Positions 45,176-54,246 of a stretch of 64,000 nucleotides of DNA are shown piece after piece. A program made the position numbers and the translations under genes. This DNA is from GCA-020345945 sp964596985 (GTDB lineage Archaea; Thermoproteota; Bathyarchaeia; RBG-16-48-13; GCA-020345945), in assembly GCA_964596985.1 (NCBI GenBank), contig CAZQWG010000002.1, positions 1 through 64,000 of the forward strand, in the 5' to 3' direction. How positions within the stretch are numbered: the first letter of the stretch is position 1; every line of letters starts with the position of its first letter. Below the pieces are notes generated by a model. It did not search any database. It had not been told where the DNA came from and saw only the letters and a list, made by a program, of their open reading frames with translations.

Positions 45176-46453
45176 ATGCCGAGCAACAAGTATTGGGGAT
45201 TCATCAAAGACCCGATCTACGGGTACATCCGAATCACCGATTCAGAGAGAGAAATCATAGATACTAGACCTGTACAACGGCTACGAAGAATTAGACAGCT
45301 TGGACTAGGGGCAGAGTACGTTTATCCTGGAGCAAACCATACCAGATTCGAACATTCGCTTGGATGCCTGTATTTAGCAGGAGAACTTGCAGAGAACCTG
45401 CCTGTTGGACTATCAAAGAGAGAAGTGAGGGATATCAGGATCGCAGCGTTGCTGCATGACCTAGGACATGGCCCTTTCTCCCATGTGTTTGAACCTCTCC
45501 TTAGCAGATGTACTGGAAAGACCCACGAAGACATGACAGAGTGGTTGATCGAGAAAACGGAGCTAGCTGAAATCCTAAAGACAGAAGGCTACTCGGTCGA
45601 TATGATCAAGAAACTGGCAGTAGGAAGGATGGAGACAAAGAAGATCTTTCTGAACCAGATCGTCAGAAGCGCCGTTGATGTAGATAAGATGGATTTTCTG
45701 ATTCGAGACTCCTACCATACTGGAGCAGGGTACGGGCAGATAGACATCTTCAGACTCATCTATACAATGGACATTCTAGATTCAAACCTAGCAGTAGACC
45801 TCACGGCTCTACCAACCCTCGAAGCTTTTATTATTGCGAGAATCGAGGCGTTCAGAGCAGTCTACTTTCACAGAACCATAAGAGCATACCAGATCATGCT
45901 CGAGAGGGCACTAGTAAAAGCAAACGAAGAAATGGGATTTGCAGACATCAAATCAGAAAAAGACTACCTAGACTTGGATGACTACACTATGTGGACCAGA
46001 CTGAGAGAATGCCGAAAGTCTAGAGACATAATAGACGACCTCGAAAGACGGAGACTCTTGAAATGCTCATACGAGGGCTGCTTCTTCGTAAAAGACCCCT
46101 TGACGACAAGCTTACTGACGAACGAACGCATCAGACGAAGACTGGAAGAGCAGATCGCGGAGAACGCAGGAATAGATCCAGAACAGGTTGTATTAGATGT
46201 TCCTTCGGTCCCCTCGGTTCCCTACTACCATTCGCTCAATACGGAACCGATGGAAATACCAGTCTTCTACAAGACAAGGGACGGAAATATGATACCAAGG
46301 AATCTCTCTAAGGTCTCTAGAATCATCGAACCCCTTCGAGTCTTCATGAATATCGTAAGAGTATACACCGACAAGGAAAATCGAGAGAGAGTAGCAAAAT
46401 CAGCAAGAGATGTCCTAAGCGAGCTTCCGATTTCAACTGAAGTCTCATACTGA
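45176..46453 (+). CDS. HD-domain phosphohydrolase (YwfO/SAMHD1-like)
   Basis: 425 residues. DPIYGYIRITDSEREIIDTRPVQRLRRIRQLG, GANHTRFEHSLG and the HD pair LLHDLGHGPFSHVFE, with a further Asp in SAVDVDKMDFLIRDSYHTG, form the metal site of the dGTPase/SAMHD1-like group. The substrate may be a (d)NTP. It directly follows the mevalonate operon on the same strand, which looks like convenience rather than pathway linkage. Convergent with dTMP kinase. Confidence 0.87.
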   Translation: MPSNKYWGFIKDPIYGYIRITDSEREIIDTRPVQRLRRIRQLGLGAEYVYPGANHTRFEHSLGCLYLAGELAENLPVGLSKREVRDIRIAALLHDLGHGPFSHVFEPLLSRCTGKTHEDMTEWLIEKTELAEILKTEGYSVDMIKKLAVGRMETKKIFLNQIVRSAVDVDKMDFLIRDSYHTGAGYGQIDIFRLIYTMDILDSNLAVDLTALPTLEAFIIARIEAFRAVYFHRTIRAYQIMLERALVKANEEMGFADIKSEKDYLDLDDYTMWTRLRECRKSRDIIDDLERRRLLKCSYEGCFFVKDPLTTSLLTNERIRRRLEEQIAENAGIDPEQVVLDVPSVPSVPYYHSLNTEPMEIPVFYKTRDGNMIPRNLSKVSRIIEPLRVFMNIVRVYTDKENRERVAKSARDVLSELPISTEVSY

Positions 46454-46463
46454 AAACGTCAGA

Positions 46464-47054
46464 CTACCCTCGGATTCTGTTCGATACTACAGACCATATC
46501 TCTTCGGAAACGTCTTCGACAGACAACTCACCGTTTACAACAGTCCAGCCAAATTCTCTTGCAAGAGATAGATAAGAGTCTCTTACCTTCTTTAGGAAGG
46601 CCTCGTTTCTCTCATATGCATCTCTCACCGCAAGAAGTCTCTCAGCAGTGGTCTCAACAGAGATATCGACTACTATCACAAGATCTGGAACCGGCAGACC
46701 TTTTTCCAATGTCATTATCCAATCCAAGTCAAGCCCGTTAGCAAGACCGTATGCCAATCCAGAGGGGATATAGCGGTCAGCCACCACGAATCTACCGGAG
46801 TTCAACCAGTCAACTATGTCATCACGTCTCTCCCATCTGTTTGCAACGTAGAGTAACTGGCGGACTTCCCGAGATATGGAGATCTTACCATCAAGGTAAG
46901 CTCTGATATTCAACCCAACGGGAGTCCTATAGTCAGGAAAGGCGACTAGTTTGCAGTTGAACCCGGACCCATTTAACCTGTCGCATAGCGCCTTACTCTG
47001 AGTGGCTTTACCTGAGGCGTCAATGCCTTCGAGACATATCAGCAAACTTCGCAA
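46464..47054 (-). CDS. tmk: Thymidylate kinase
   Basis: 196 residues. P-loop CLEGIDASGKATQSKAL (residues 7-23), DRYIPSGLAYGLANGL and a C-terminal lid region. Phosphorylates dTMP to dTDP. The P-loop threonine usual at this place is an alanine (GKAT), which some archaeal members share. Confidence 0.92.
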   Translation of the reverse strand: MRSLLICLEGIDASGKATQSKALCDRLNGSGFNCKLVAFPDYRTPVGLNIRAYLDGKISISREVRQLLYVANRWERRDDIVDWLNSGRFVVADRYIPSGLAYGLANGLDLDWIMTLEKGLPVPDLVIVVDISVETTAERLLAVRDAYERNEAFLKKVRDSYLSLAREFGWTVVNGELSVEDVSEEIWSVVSNRIRG

Positions 47055-47197
47055 CCACCTTCTGATTCCGGTTGAGACGATTTAGGTTAGTCTATTCATG
47101 TCACGGTTGAACGTACTAAAACATCTTTCACAAGTAAACTACCCTATAGAATCTGAGGGAATTGGAGGGAAGGAGGGGAGAGTAGTTCTCTTACGAT

Positions 47198-47551
47198 TCA
47201 GCGTTTAGGAGATTTCAAGTGGCTCCTAGTCTTACCCAAGAGTTCAAGGAGTAAGAGTGACAGTTCTGAAAGCTGCTGCATCTTTTCAGGGTCCTCTTCT
47301 GACGAAAGTCTTCTCTCCAATTCCCTCAGTTTGGTGAGAATTGTACTCTCAAGTTCTTCGAGCAGAATCGACTTCTCAACTAGGGCAGGTGCTTCTCCCT
47401 CTTGAGCCCTAATGACTTTCTTATTACATTTCAAACACCAAATCTCTTCATTCGACTTGAAGAGAGGAGAGCTACATTCAGGACAACTATCCGTGAGCAT
47501 GGTGGCCCCGGACCGCAGCCAGTCAGCCATCTTCTTGAGATCTTCACCCAA
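47198..47551 (-). CDS. Autoantigen p27 (ZNRD2/SSSCA1) family zinc protein
   Basis: 117 residues. MADWLRSGATMLTDSCPECSSPLFKSNEEIWCLKCNK is the zinc ribbon of the Sjogren syndrome/scleroderma autoantigen 1 family, followed by a long coiled-coil-like helix (LLEELESTILTKLRELERRLSSE). Archaeal members are of unknown function. It stands alone; a TATA-like element was not obvious. Confidence 0.85.
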   Translation of the reverse strand: MGEDLKKMADWLRSGATMLTDSCPECSSPLFKSNEEIWCLKCNKKVIRAQEGEAPALVEKSILLEELESTILTKLRELERRLSSEEDPEKMQQLSELSLLLLELLGKTRSHLKSPKR

Positions 47552-47695
47552 TCAACTCACCATTCATAGAGTAAGCATCTATATGCCAGATCTTCTACGT
47601 CTAATGCGGTCTAGATTGACCTCAAGGAGTGACATAAACATTTTTAATCGAATGCATTCTCTCGTCTTATGAACTCGTATTTCAGGGGGAGCCAA

Positions 47696-47986
47696 ATGAG
47701 CAATAGACAATCAAAAAAGAAACAGATGGAACAATATGATGAGCAGATAAGACAGGCAATCGTAATACTAGGGCGGGTATCAGAAGACACTACAACCCCA
47801 AGAAACATCAGACGAGCAGCGAAACAAGCAATAGAATCACTGCAGTACAAGGAGTACACTCCAGCAATTAGAGCAGCAAATGCCGTCAGCACTCTTGACG
47901 ACATCAGTCAAGACCCGAACATGCCACCCTATACGAGAGTCGTACTCTGGCAGGCTGTCAGTATTCTAGAGACAATAAAAGACTGA
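47696..47986 (+). CDS. UPF0147 family protein
   Basis: Start chosen at ATG 47696, with GGGGGAG just upstream; a reading from 47669 adds nine unconserved residues. 96 residues, all helical, with IRQAIVILGRVSEDTTTPRNIRRAAKQAI and DDISQDPNMPPYTRVVLWQAVSILETI typical of UPF0147. Conserved across archaea; function unknown. Convergent with the inositol phosphatase gene. Confidence 0.9.
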   Translation: MSNRQSKKKQMEQYDEQIRQAIVILGRVSEDTTTPRNIRRAAKQAIESLQYKEYTPAIRAANAVSTLDDISQDPNMPPYTRVVLWQAVSILETIKD

Positions 47987-48003
47987 GAACAATCGGTAGT
48001 GTA

Positions 48004-48873
48004 CTAGGCGTTTAGAGTAGCCAAGATTTCTTTGTGTAATCTTTCGTTACAAGATGCTACTATGGAGAGGTGTGTCTTTGAATCCAAGACGTAATCGAGG
48101 ATGCTACCGTCAGGAGAGGATACGATTCCTCCGGCTTCCCTTATTATTAGATCAGCTGCTGCAAGATCGGTAGGACGCAGTCTCTTTCGCACGTCTATAA
48201 AGCCCTGATAGAAACCAGTAGCCAGATAACACAGTTCCAAAGCAGCCGAGCCTAAGTGTCGGTCATGCCGAGCCTTGGAAAGCAGGTTCACTAATCTCTC
48301 TGCAAAGACACTTTCAACGTGACTAAGAGATATCCTGAGAATCGAGTCAGATATTGATGAGGTATCTGATACTTGGATTGATTCACCGTTGAGGAAGGCT
48401 CCTCTATTCTTAACAGCAGTAAAGACATCTCCCCTGCAGAGATCCATCACCAACCCCGCAAATACACCGTTCACTTTCGAGGTATTCGAAACCGCGATCG
48501 AGGTACAAAAGAACGGAATGCCTGTAATTGCGTTCAAAGATCCATCGACACAGTCGGCGATGACAAAGATGCTAGGATTACTGCCAATCGTCGATGAAAG
48601 TTCTTCACCAATATAATATAGGGGAATTTGAAGCCTCTCAAGCCCTTCAAGAATAATCTTCTCAGCTTCTATGTCGACTTTTCGTGTTAGATCTCCACTA
48701 GGGTTGTGCCCAACAACAGTATCAGCATCAGAACCTTGCAGGACTCGGTTTACTCGGGTTCTGACCCTGTAAGCTATAGGCTCTAATATCTTTAGCCAGT
48801 CTGCCGAGGACATCTCAGCCATAGGATGGGTGATGGCAATCAAAGCTTTTATCATGCCAAGATTTCTCTTCAA
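48004..48873 (-). CDS. Inositol monophosphatase / fructose-1,6-bisphosphatase family protein
   Basis: 289 residues. Metal site residues are seen as DLTRKVDIEAE, IGEELSS and the DxxDG motif (IADCVDGSLNAITG), with the later AAADLIIREAGG. The DCVDGS form departs from the common DPLDGT. Archaeal members often hydrolyse both inositol phosphate and fructose bisphosphate. It is divergent from tRNA-Leu(CAG) across 11 bp. Confidence 0.87.
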   Translation of the reverse strand: MKRNLGMIKALIAITHPMAEMSSADWLKILEPIAYRVRTRVNRVLQGSDADTVVGHNPSGDLTRKVDIEAEKIILEGLERLQIPLYYIGEELSSTIGSNPSIFVIADCVDGSLNAITGIPFFCTSIAVSNTSKVNGVFAGLVMDLCRGDVFTAVKNRGAFLNGESIQVSDTSSISDSILRISLSHVESVFAERLVNLLSKARHDRHLGSAALELCYLATGFYQGFIDVRKRLRPTDLAAADLIIREAGGIVSSPDGSILDYVLDSKTHLSIVASCNERLHKEILATLNA

Positions 48874-48884
48874 TTACTATTATT

Positions 48885-48991
48885 GCGGGGATTCCCAAGT
48901 CTGGTCTAAGGGGCAAGGCTCAGGAACTATACTAGGTTGAGAAACCTTGTGGCGTAGGCCTCCGAGGGTTCAAATCCCTCTCCCCGCACCA
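48885..48991 (+). tRNA. tRNA-Leu(CAG) with a 19-nt intron at the canonical site
   Basis: Acceptor GCGGGGA/TCCCCGC, D-arm CCCAAGTC...AAGGG, anticodon stem CAAGG/CCTTG, loop CTCAGG+A (CAG), variable arm, T-arm GAGGG-TTCAAAT-CCCTC, discriminator A and an encoded CCA. The intron, 48925-48943, separates positions 37 and 38; its TGAG can pair with the CTCA of the anticodon loop, giving the central helix of a bulge-helix-bulge motif. Confidence 0.95.
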
Positions 48992-49067
48992 AGATGAATA
49001 ACTCTCGATATCAGAAGCCCTCCGATATTAAATTTGATATTTTTAGTGTAATAGGTTGAGTTAGTGT

Positions 49068-49105
49068 TTGAAAATAAAGTATACACGTGTATACTTTATT
49101 TTCAA
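49068..49105. repeat. 38-bp perfect palindrome, origin-proximal series copy 1
   Basis: Left arm TTGAAAATAAAGTATACAC joined directly to its reverse complement. The central 22 bp (AAAGTATACACGTGTATACTTT) match the palindromes at 54184 and 59049 except for the outermost bases. It lies in the 266-bp gap between tRNA-Leu and the glycosyltransferase gene at 49258. The rest of the gap is AT-rich and shows no gene. Confidence 0.8.
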
Positions 49106-49257
49106 TCTAAGAGCGCTTTCAGCCACCTATTCACATACAACAATCAGAACAGGTCTTTTCCCTGTACTATTCCATATCTAGCATCTAATTTCAAATTATT
49201 ATGCGTGAATATAGGATGTAGTATCGCGATACTTGTAGAGGTAGGCACACGTAGACG

Positions 49258-50220
49258 ATGAAACTTACTCTTGTCGTACCAGTGAAGGATGAAGCGGACA
49301 CTATCAGAGAATGTGTCCGATCCATTCTGAATCAGACGTACAAGGACTTCGAAGTGATCTTTGTAGACGGAGAATCCACGGATGGAACCTACGAATTCCT
49401 GAAGACGACCAGCCAAAAAGAACGGAGAGTCAAAGTCCTTCGCGAGCCAGGGTTAGGACCCAGTTTTGGGAGAGAACTGGGATTTAAGACTGGGAAAGGG
49501 GAACTACTAGCTCATATCGATGGAGATAACGTTGTAGCGGAAGACTATTTGGAAATATGCGTCCGGAAACTACGGACTGCTGGTGTAGCGGGGGTAAGAC
49601 CCGGGCTAAAATTCGCATACGAAGACAACCTTCTAGGGAAAGTCTTGAAACTTCGGAGGGGGATGTTGTATGGGGAAGAACCCTTTGTAAGCGAATACCC
49701 GACTGTATACCGAAGAAAGGTGTATGAGAAAGCTGGGCGATTAGACCCCAAGTTGATCATCGGGGAAGATTATGATCTGTGGATACGACTGCAGAAGGCT
49801 GCAGAAGAGCTAGAGCAAGACTTTGTTGTGGAGAGAAACGCCATAATACGTAACATACCAAAGGAGAGAACCATAGGAGGAATCTTCAGGCACTCTATCT
49901 GGTATGGCAGCGGGCTTACCCCCCTACTCTTGAAGCACCCGTGGGTTGGAATAAGATTCATAGCAGAACCAGTATTCGTCCCAGCTATGATCGCCTCAAT
50001 CCTTATCTATGCAGTGTACCAGTTGCCAGGACTCCTGACCTTTCCACTGATCTATATCCTACGTTGGGGGGTATTCGTCTTAAAGAGAGCAAACAGGGTT
50101 AGGAGGGTCGAGGAGCTGATCCTTGCATTGACATTCGTACCGCTCATAAGAGTCGTGGAGAGTTTAGGGTCATTTCTCGGTCTGATAAAGTATTTGATAA
50201 CTGAACCAAGAAGATTCTGA
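49258..50220 (+). CDS. Glycosyltransferase family 2, membrane-attached
   Basis: 320 residues. GT-A fold: LVVPVKDEADTIRECVRSILNQTYKDFEVIFVDGESTDGTYEF at the N-terminus, DGDN metal-binding motif near residue 90, and GEDYDLWIRLQ. A hydrophobic C-terminal region (IRFIAEPVFVPAMIASILIYAVY; LTFPLIYILRWGVFVL) gives one or two membrane helices. It probably adds a sugar to a lipid-linked or surface glycan. Followed 5 bp later by a GT4 gene. Confidence 0.87.
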   Translation: MKLTLVVPVKDEADTIRECVRSILNQTYKDFEVIFVDGESTDGTYEFLKTTSQKERRVKVLREPGLGPSFGRELGFKTGKGELLAHIDGDNVVAEDYLEICVRKLRTAGVAGVRPGLKFAYEDNLLGKVLKLRRGMLYGEEPFVSEYPTVYRRKVYEKAGRLDPKLIIGEDYDLWIRLQKAAEELEQDFVVERNAIIRNIPKERTIGGIFRHSIWYGSGLTPLLLKHPWVGIRFIAEPVFVPAMIASILIYAVYQLPGLLTFPLIYILRWGVFVLKRANRVRRVEELILALTFVPLIRVVESLGSFLGLIKYLITEPRRF

Positions 50221-50225
50221 ATAGG

Positions 50226-51422
50226 TTGCCGAAAATGAGAATCTTGTATGTGACCCAATTTCCTTTGGAGGCAGCAACCACAAGCAGGGTTCTCAATTAC
50301 GCGAAAGAAATGGTGAAGAAAGGGGAGCAGGCGACGCTGCTCGTGACAAGCGAAGAGAGATGGGAGGGAAGAGAGCATGAAGTACTTGAAAGAGAAGAGG
50401 TTGAGGGAGTATCCATTAGGTATTGGTCGAAGCCACGCCAGTATTCGCCGATGAAGATGCTTCCACCGATATCATGGTTCTATTCTGCATGGAAATACAC
50501 CAGGAAGAGCGACATAGTCCACCTGGCAAAGACGATCCCAAAATCAACTATGGCGACCCACCTTGCAAGGTGTATAGAAGGAAAGCCACTAGTCGTTGAA
50601 CTGGACGACTGGGACTCGATTGGAGGATTTGCGAGCAAATCGAAGAGTCCATTATCTGGAAAACTCGTGTTGACAGCGTTGGAGGAATGGATACCGAGAC
50701 ACAGCGACCTGGTAATAGTGGTAAGCAAGACTCTGTATGATAGGATATTAGATATGGGTGTAAGTAAGGAACAAATATTGTATCTTCCAATCAGCGTCGA
50801 CCTAGAACAGTTTAACCCAAGAATACCCAGAGAAGAAATTCGAGACAAGCTCAGATTGGAAAACTGCCCAACGATCATATATGTTGGCGTGATGATGCGG
50901 GAAGGGGTCGAATGGCGGTTTCTACTAAAAACCATGGCTCAGGTTAGGCGAGAAATCCAAGACGCTAGACTACTTGTTGTCGGTTATGGTCCCGCTCTCC
51001 CCGAGATGAAGAGATATGCAAGAGGGTTGCAAATAGAAGATTCGGTTTTGTTTGTGGGAGGACAACCACATGGAAGAATCCCTTCATATCTTGCAGCAGC
51101 TGATGTCGCAATTCACATGCTAGGTGATCAGTATTTGATAGATAGGGCCCGGTGCAACACAAAGATTATCGAGTATATGGCGACAGGCAAACCAATTGTA
51201 GCTACAGATATTGGAGAAGTACATGAGGCTCTAAGGGACGACGCAGGTATTCTAGTGAAAGGACACACACCAGAGGATTACGCTGAAGCAGTAAAGAGGG
51301 TTTTACGGGATAAGGGTCTTCAGAAAAGGCTAAGCAAGAACGCTAGGAAACGGGCGGAGAAAGAACACAACTCAAAGGTGGCGGCACGCATACTTAGACA
51401 AGCATACAGCAAACTACTGTAG
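50226..51422 (+). CDS. Glycosyltransferase family 4
   Basis: 398 residues, TTG start. GT-B fold: N-terminal YVTQFPLEAATTSRVLNYAKEMVKKG, C-terminal nucleotide-sugar domain with IIEYMATGKPIVATDIGEVHEAL, whose E-x7-E type segment is DVAIHMLGDQYLIDRARCNTKIIE. It pairs with the GT2 gene in a small glycan assembly operon. Donor and acceptor are unknown. Confidence 0.88.
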   Translation: MPKMRILYVTQFPLEAATTSRVLNYAKEMVKKGEQATLLVTSEERWEGREHEVLEREEVEGVSIRYWSKPRQYSPMKMLPPISWFYSAWKYTRKSDIVHLAKTIPKSTMATHLARCIEGKPLVVELDDWDSIGGFASKSKSPLSGKLVLTALEEWIPRHSDLVIVVSKTLYDRILDMGVSKEQILYLPISVDLEQFNPRIPREEIRDKLRLENCPTIIYVGVMMREGVEWRFLLKTMAQVRREIQDARLLVVGYGPALPEMKRYARGLQIEDSVLFVGGQPHGRIPSYLAAADVAIHMLGDQYLIDRARCNTKIIEYMATGKPIVATDIGEVHEALRDDAGILVKGHTPEDYAEAVKRVLRDKGLQKRLSKNARKRAEKEHNSKVAARILRQAYSKLL

Positions 51423-51467
51423 AAATGTCATATGAAGTGGATGGCAGGGCGACTTGTTGGTTCTGAC

Positions 51468-53150
51468 TTAATCGATGTAACCCAGACTTCTCAACCTTTC
51501 ACTTAGGTCAGTCATTTCTTCTTCAGACAGCTCGTGTTCCAAGTATTTCTCTTGGGGTTGTTCCTCTTCGTAGCGAATAGGATGAGACTCTACATACGAG
51601 GGAGTAAGAGCGGCACTCATGATCTCACCATCAATGTCGGATGGTATGGGTAGACCCATCAGGTACAGGATAGTCGGTGTAATGTCTGTGATGTTAGCTT
51701 CGGTACGTATTCCCTTGTTCACATCTTTACCTGATATTGCATAGAAGCCGTTGATCCTATGCGTGCCCGACTGCTCACCGGAAACCCGGAAGACAGAGGT
51801 TTCCTTCAGGTCTGTCTCCTCCTCAATTTCTAAGGGGACTTGAAATCTACATTTTGCGTACCCACTGAGAAAGACCAGGTCGGCAGCCTCATCAAAAAAT
51901 CCGCCCGAATACAAGTCTTCTTTCATGAATACCTTTTGGACGATTCTTTCACCGGTCTCAAGATTTTCTACGTCATAGAGTGCTTCCGCGATTTGATTTC
52001 TGATGTTCTCGTACTCTGCCCCAGGTTCCACGATGCCTTGTGGTTCTCTTCCCTTCAGGTTTATGTAGATCTCCCCAAAGTCCCCGAAAGAATAGGCCTT
52101 CGTACGAGACCATTCTATGTCCGACAGGGAGAAGCGTGACTCAGGCATACTCTCTCTAAGACTTCTGGGCAGAATTTCTATCAGTCTGGTAAGTCCGAGT
52201 CTGACCAGAAATCGTTGAATGTCTTCTCTTGCAAGACCGAGTTTGAAGAGCATCCTAGCAGGTCTAGGTTTCTTTTTCAGCCTGAGGATGCGAAGATCCA
52301 TTAATAGTTTGTTTACGTAGATTTCACCGTATTGAGGACCGAAGCCGTGATCTGATAGAACAACGGTCGTAGTGTTGTCATCGGTTCTAGCAGTCAACTG
52401 TCCAAGTATGTCATCGAGTTTACAGTAATAATCAAGAATCGCGGACCCGTACTTCCCAGCCTTGGAAGAGTCATAAGCATAGTGTTTTGTGTCCATGTAC
52501 TTCCAGAAATAATGTTGAATCCTGTCCGACCCCATGAACACAACTATGAACAAGTCCCAAGCGAAATTCTCCATAAGGAAAAGCGAAGCCCTAGCCCTAA
52601 TCTCTGTAACGCGATACAATTCTTCTAGGAAGGCGTCCTCTGGGGATTCGAAGAAGGAGAAGTGTTTGAAGCTAGGGTCTATAGCTACCTTATAGCCCCC
52701 AACCCTATCCTGTAGCTCTGTAAGTAGGCTAGAGGGATACGTGAAATCCTTTCGCTCTATAGGGACAGGGAAGCCAGAGATCATGAACCCGTTGACCTTG
52801 TCCGGGGGGTAAGTCATTGGGACGTTTATGACCGTGACTTTTCCCCCAGCGTCACCGACCAAAGACCATAATGCTCTACTGTTCCGAATCTTTGCTTGGA
52901 TCTGTGACTTGTGATAGGTCTTGGGTTCCCGCCTATAGAAATCAAAAACCCCGTGTTTACCAGGATTCTTACCTGTAGCGAAGGACGCCCAAGACGGGGG
53001 GCTATAAGGTGGAACTGTCGAAGTCAGCGTTCCACTAGCTCCCTGCCCGACCAGCTTAGAGAGATTAGGCAGCCTCCCATCCTTTGTTAGGGTTGATATG
53101 AGGTCGGGTGTCGCACCGTCCCATCCGATTACTAGGATACGCCTCTGCAT
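51468..53150 (-). CDS. Type I phosphodiesterase / alkaline-phosphatase superfamily protein
   Basis: Start taken at ATG 53150 (MQRRILVIGWDGATPD), preceded by GGTAGGG; an in-frame reading from 53207 adds 19 unconserved residues. About 560 residues. Metal-site motifs WDGATPDLI, the nucleophile region PPSWASFATGKNPGKHGVFDF, and VVLSDHGFGPQYG. These cytosolic phosphodiesterase-like proteins are often found beside archaeal glycosyltransferase genes, as here (opposite strand). Substrate unknown. Confidence 0.85.
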   Translation of the reverse strand: MQRRILVIGWDGATPDLISTLTKDGRLPNLSKLVGQGASGTLTSTVPPYSPPSWASFATGKNPGKHGVFDFYRREPKTYHKSQIQAKIRNSRALWSLVGDAGGKVTVINVPMTYPPDKVNGFMISGFPVPIERKDFTYPSSLLTELQDRVGGYKVAIDPSFKHFSFFESPEDAFLEELYRVTEIRARASLFLMENFAWDLFIVVFMGSDRIQHYFWKYMDTKHYAYDSSKAGKYGSAILDYYCKLDDILGQLTARTDDNTTTVVLSDHGFGPQYGEIYVNKLLMDLRILRLKKKPRPARMLFKLGLAREDIQRFLVRLGLTRLIEILPRSLRESMPESRFSLSDIEWSRTKAYSFGDFGEIYINLKGREPQGIVEPGAEYENIRNQIAEALYDVENLETGERIVQKVFMKEDLYSGGFFDEAADLVFLSGYAKCRFQVPLEIEEETDLKETSVFRVSGEQSGTHRINGFYAISGKDVNKGIRTEANITDITPTILYLMGLPIPSDIDGEIMSAALTPSYVESHPIRYEEEQPQEKYLEHELSEEEMTDLSERLRSLGYID

Positions 53151-53223
53151 TTTCCCTACCTTACAGGAAGCCAGTACTGGATGTTGCAGTGTTTTCGCGT
53201 TCAGCATAAGAGAAGTGGAGAGG

Positions 53224-54093
53224 CTAGTAGAGGCTTACATCCATTGCTGTCGCACACGGACAAGATCTCTCTTCTGGGATGTTTGCGAAAGCCTCGAAGA
53301 GTAGCGTATTCACATTCTTAACGTTCTCTTTCATGCTCTTGACGACTCGTTCAGCCGTCACAGGCATTAAGCCGTAGACATCAGTATCTGTCACTAAGGC
53401 GATGGATGCAAAGCAGATCTCTGCTTCCCTACATAGATAGGCCTCGCTCATAGCGGTCATCCCTACTACGCTGAACCCCATGGACTTATAGAAATAAGAT
53501 TCTGCCCTTGTACTGAATCTAGGTCCAGCCATGCATACATACGTGAAGGTCTTGAAGGGGTTTACCTGCATCTCTTCCTCTTCTTCGACCGTAGGATGAA
53601 TCGTCACGTCAGACAAGACATTCCGACCAGTATCGAGTATAGTCCTCCTCAACTCCTTGCACGTCGGGTCGCTAAAGGGGAAATGACCTGTCACACCACC
53701 CTCATAGAAGCTCATATTTCTCCGTGAAGTAGTCCTGTCGAAGAACTGGTCGCAAACAACGAACTCGTAAGGTTTGATCGTTTCAGGTTGGAGGCTGCCA
53801 ACCGCTGCAGGGGATATGATTCGCTTCACCCCTAACGACTTCATTGCCCAGATGTTCGCCCGGTAATTCACTTTGTAAGGTGGTATGGTGTGATGCTGCC
53901 CATGCCGTGGGAGGAACCCTACTTTCCTCCCTTTAATCCAACCAACAGTAACTAGATCGCTTGGGGAACCATACGGTGTGTAGACCTTGATTTCTTTAAC
54001 ATCCTCGAATATACCGGGATCGTAGTTGCCTGTACCACCGAAGTAGCCGATCTCGATATCCGTCTCTGACGGTGTATATCTCTCACTAGCCAA
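53224..54093 (-). CDS. mtnP: S-methyl-5'-thioadenosine phosphorylase
   Basis: 289 residues. IGYFGGTGNYDP, FLPRHGQHHTIPPYKVNYRANIWAMKSLGV, CMAGPRFSTRAES and GMTAMSEAYLCREAEI identify the MTAP/PNP family. It splits methylthioadenosine (from polyamine synthesis) into adenine and methylthioribose 1-phosphate. The isomerase for that product is encoded just upstream on the same strand (54247-55518). Separated from it by 153 bp that contain palindrome copy 2. Confidence 0.93.
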   Translation of the reverse strand: MASERYTPSETDIEIGYFGGTGNYDPGIFEDVKEIKVYTPYGSPSDLVTVGWIKGRKVGFLPRHGQHHTIPPYKVNYRANIWAMKSLGVKRIISPAAVGSLQPETIKPYEFVVCDQFFDRTTSRRNMSFYEGGVTGHFPFSDPTCKELRRTILDTGRNVLSDVTIHPTVEEEEEMQVNPFKTFTYVCMAGPRFSTRAESYFYKSMGFSVVGMTAMSEAYLCREAEICFASIALVTDTDVYGLMPVTAERVVKSMKENVKNVNTLLFEAFANIPEERSCPCATAMDVSLY

Positions 54094-54183
54094 GGTTATC
54101 CCTCTGTAGACTCAACTTCAAGGTATAAAGGATAGATATGTTCTGCTAATTAATTGAATGATTTCTGTGGATGTACCCGATGT

Positions 54184-54211
54184 AATAGAGTATACACGTG
54201 TATACTCTATT
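54184..54211. repeat. 28-bp perfect palindrome, origin-proximal series copy 2
   Basis: AATAGAGTATACAC followed directly by its reverse complement. Identical in all 28 bp to the copy at 59049. It lies between mtnP and the mtnA-like gene, both on the minus strand, 90 bp upstream of mtnP. Outer TACCC/GGGTA segments extend the symmetry imperfectly. Confidence 0.85.
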
Positions 54212-54246
54212 GGGTATGCTAACGCCCATAAAACAATAAACCACAC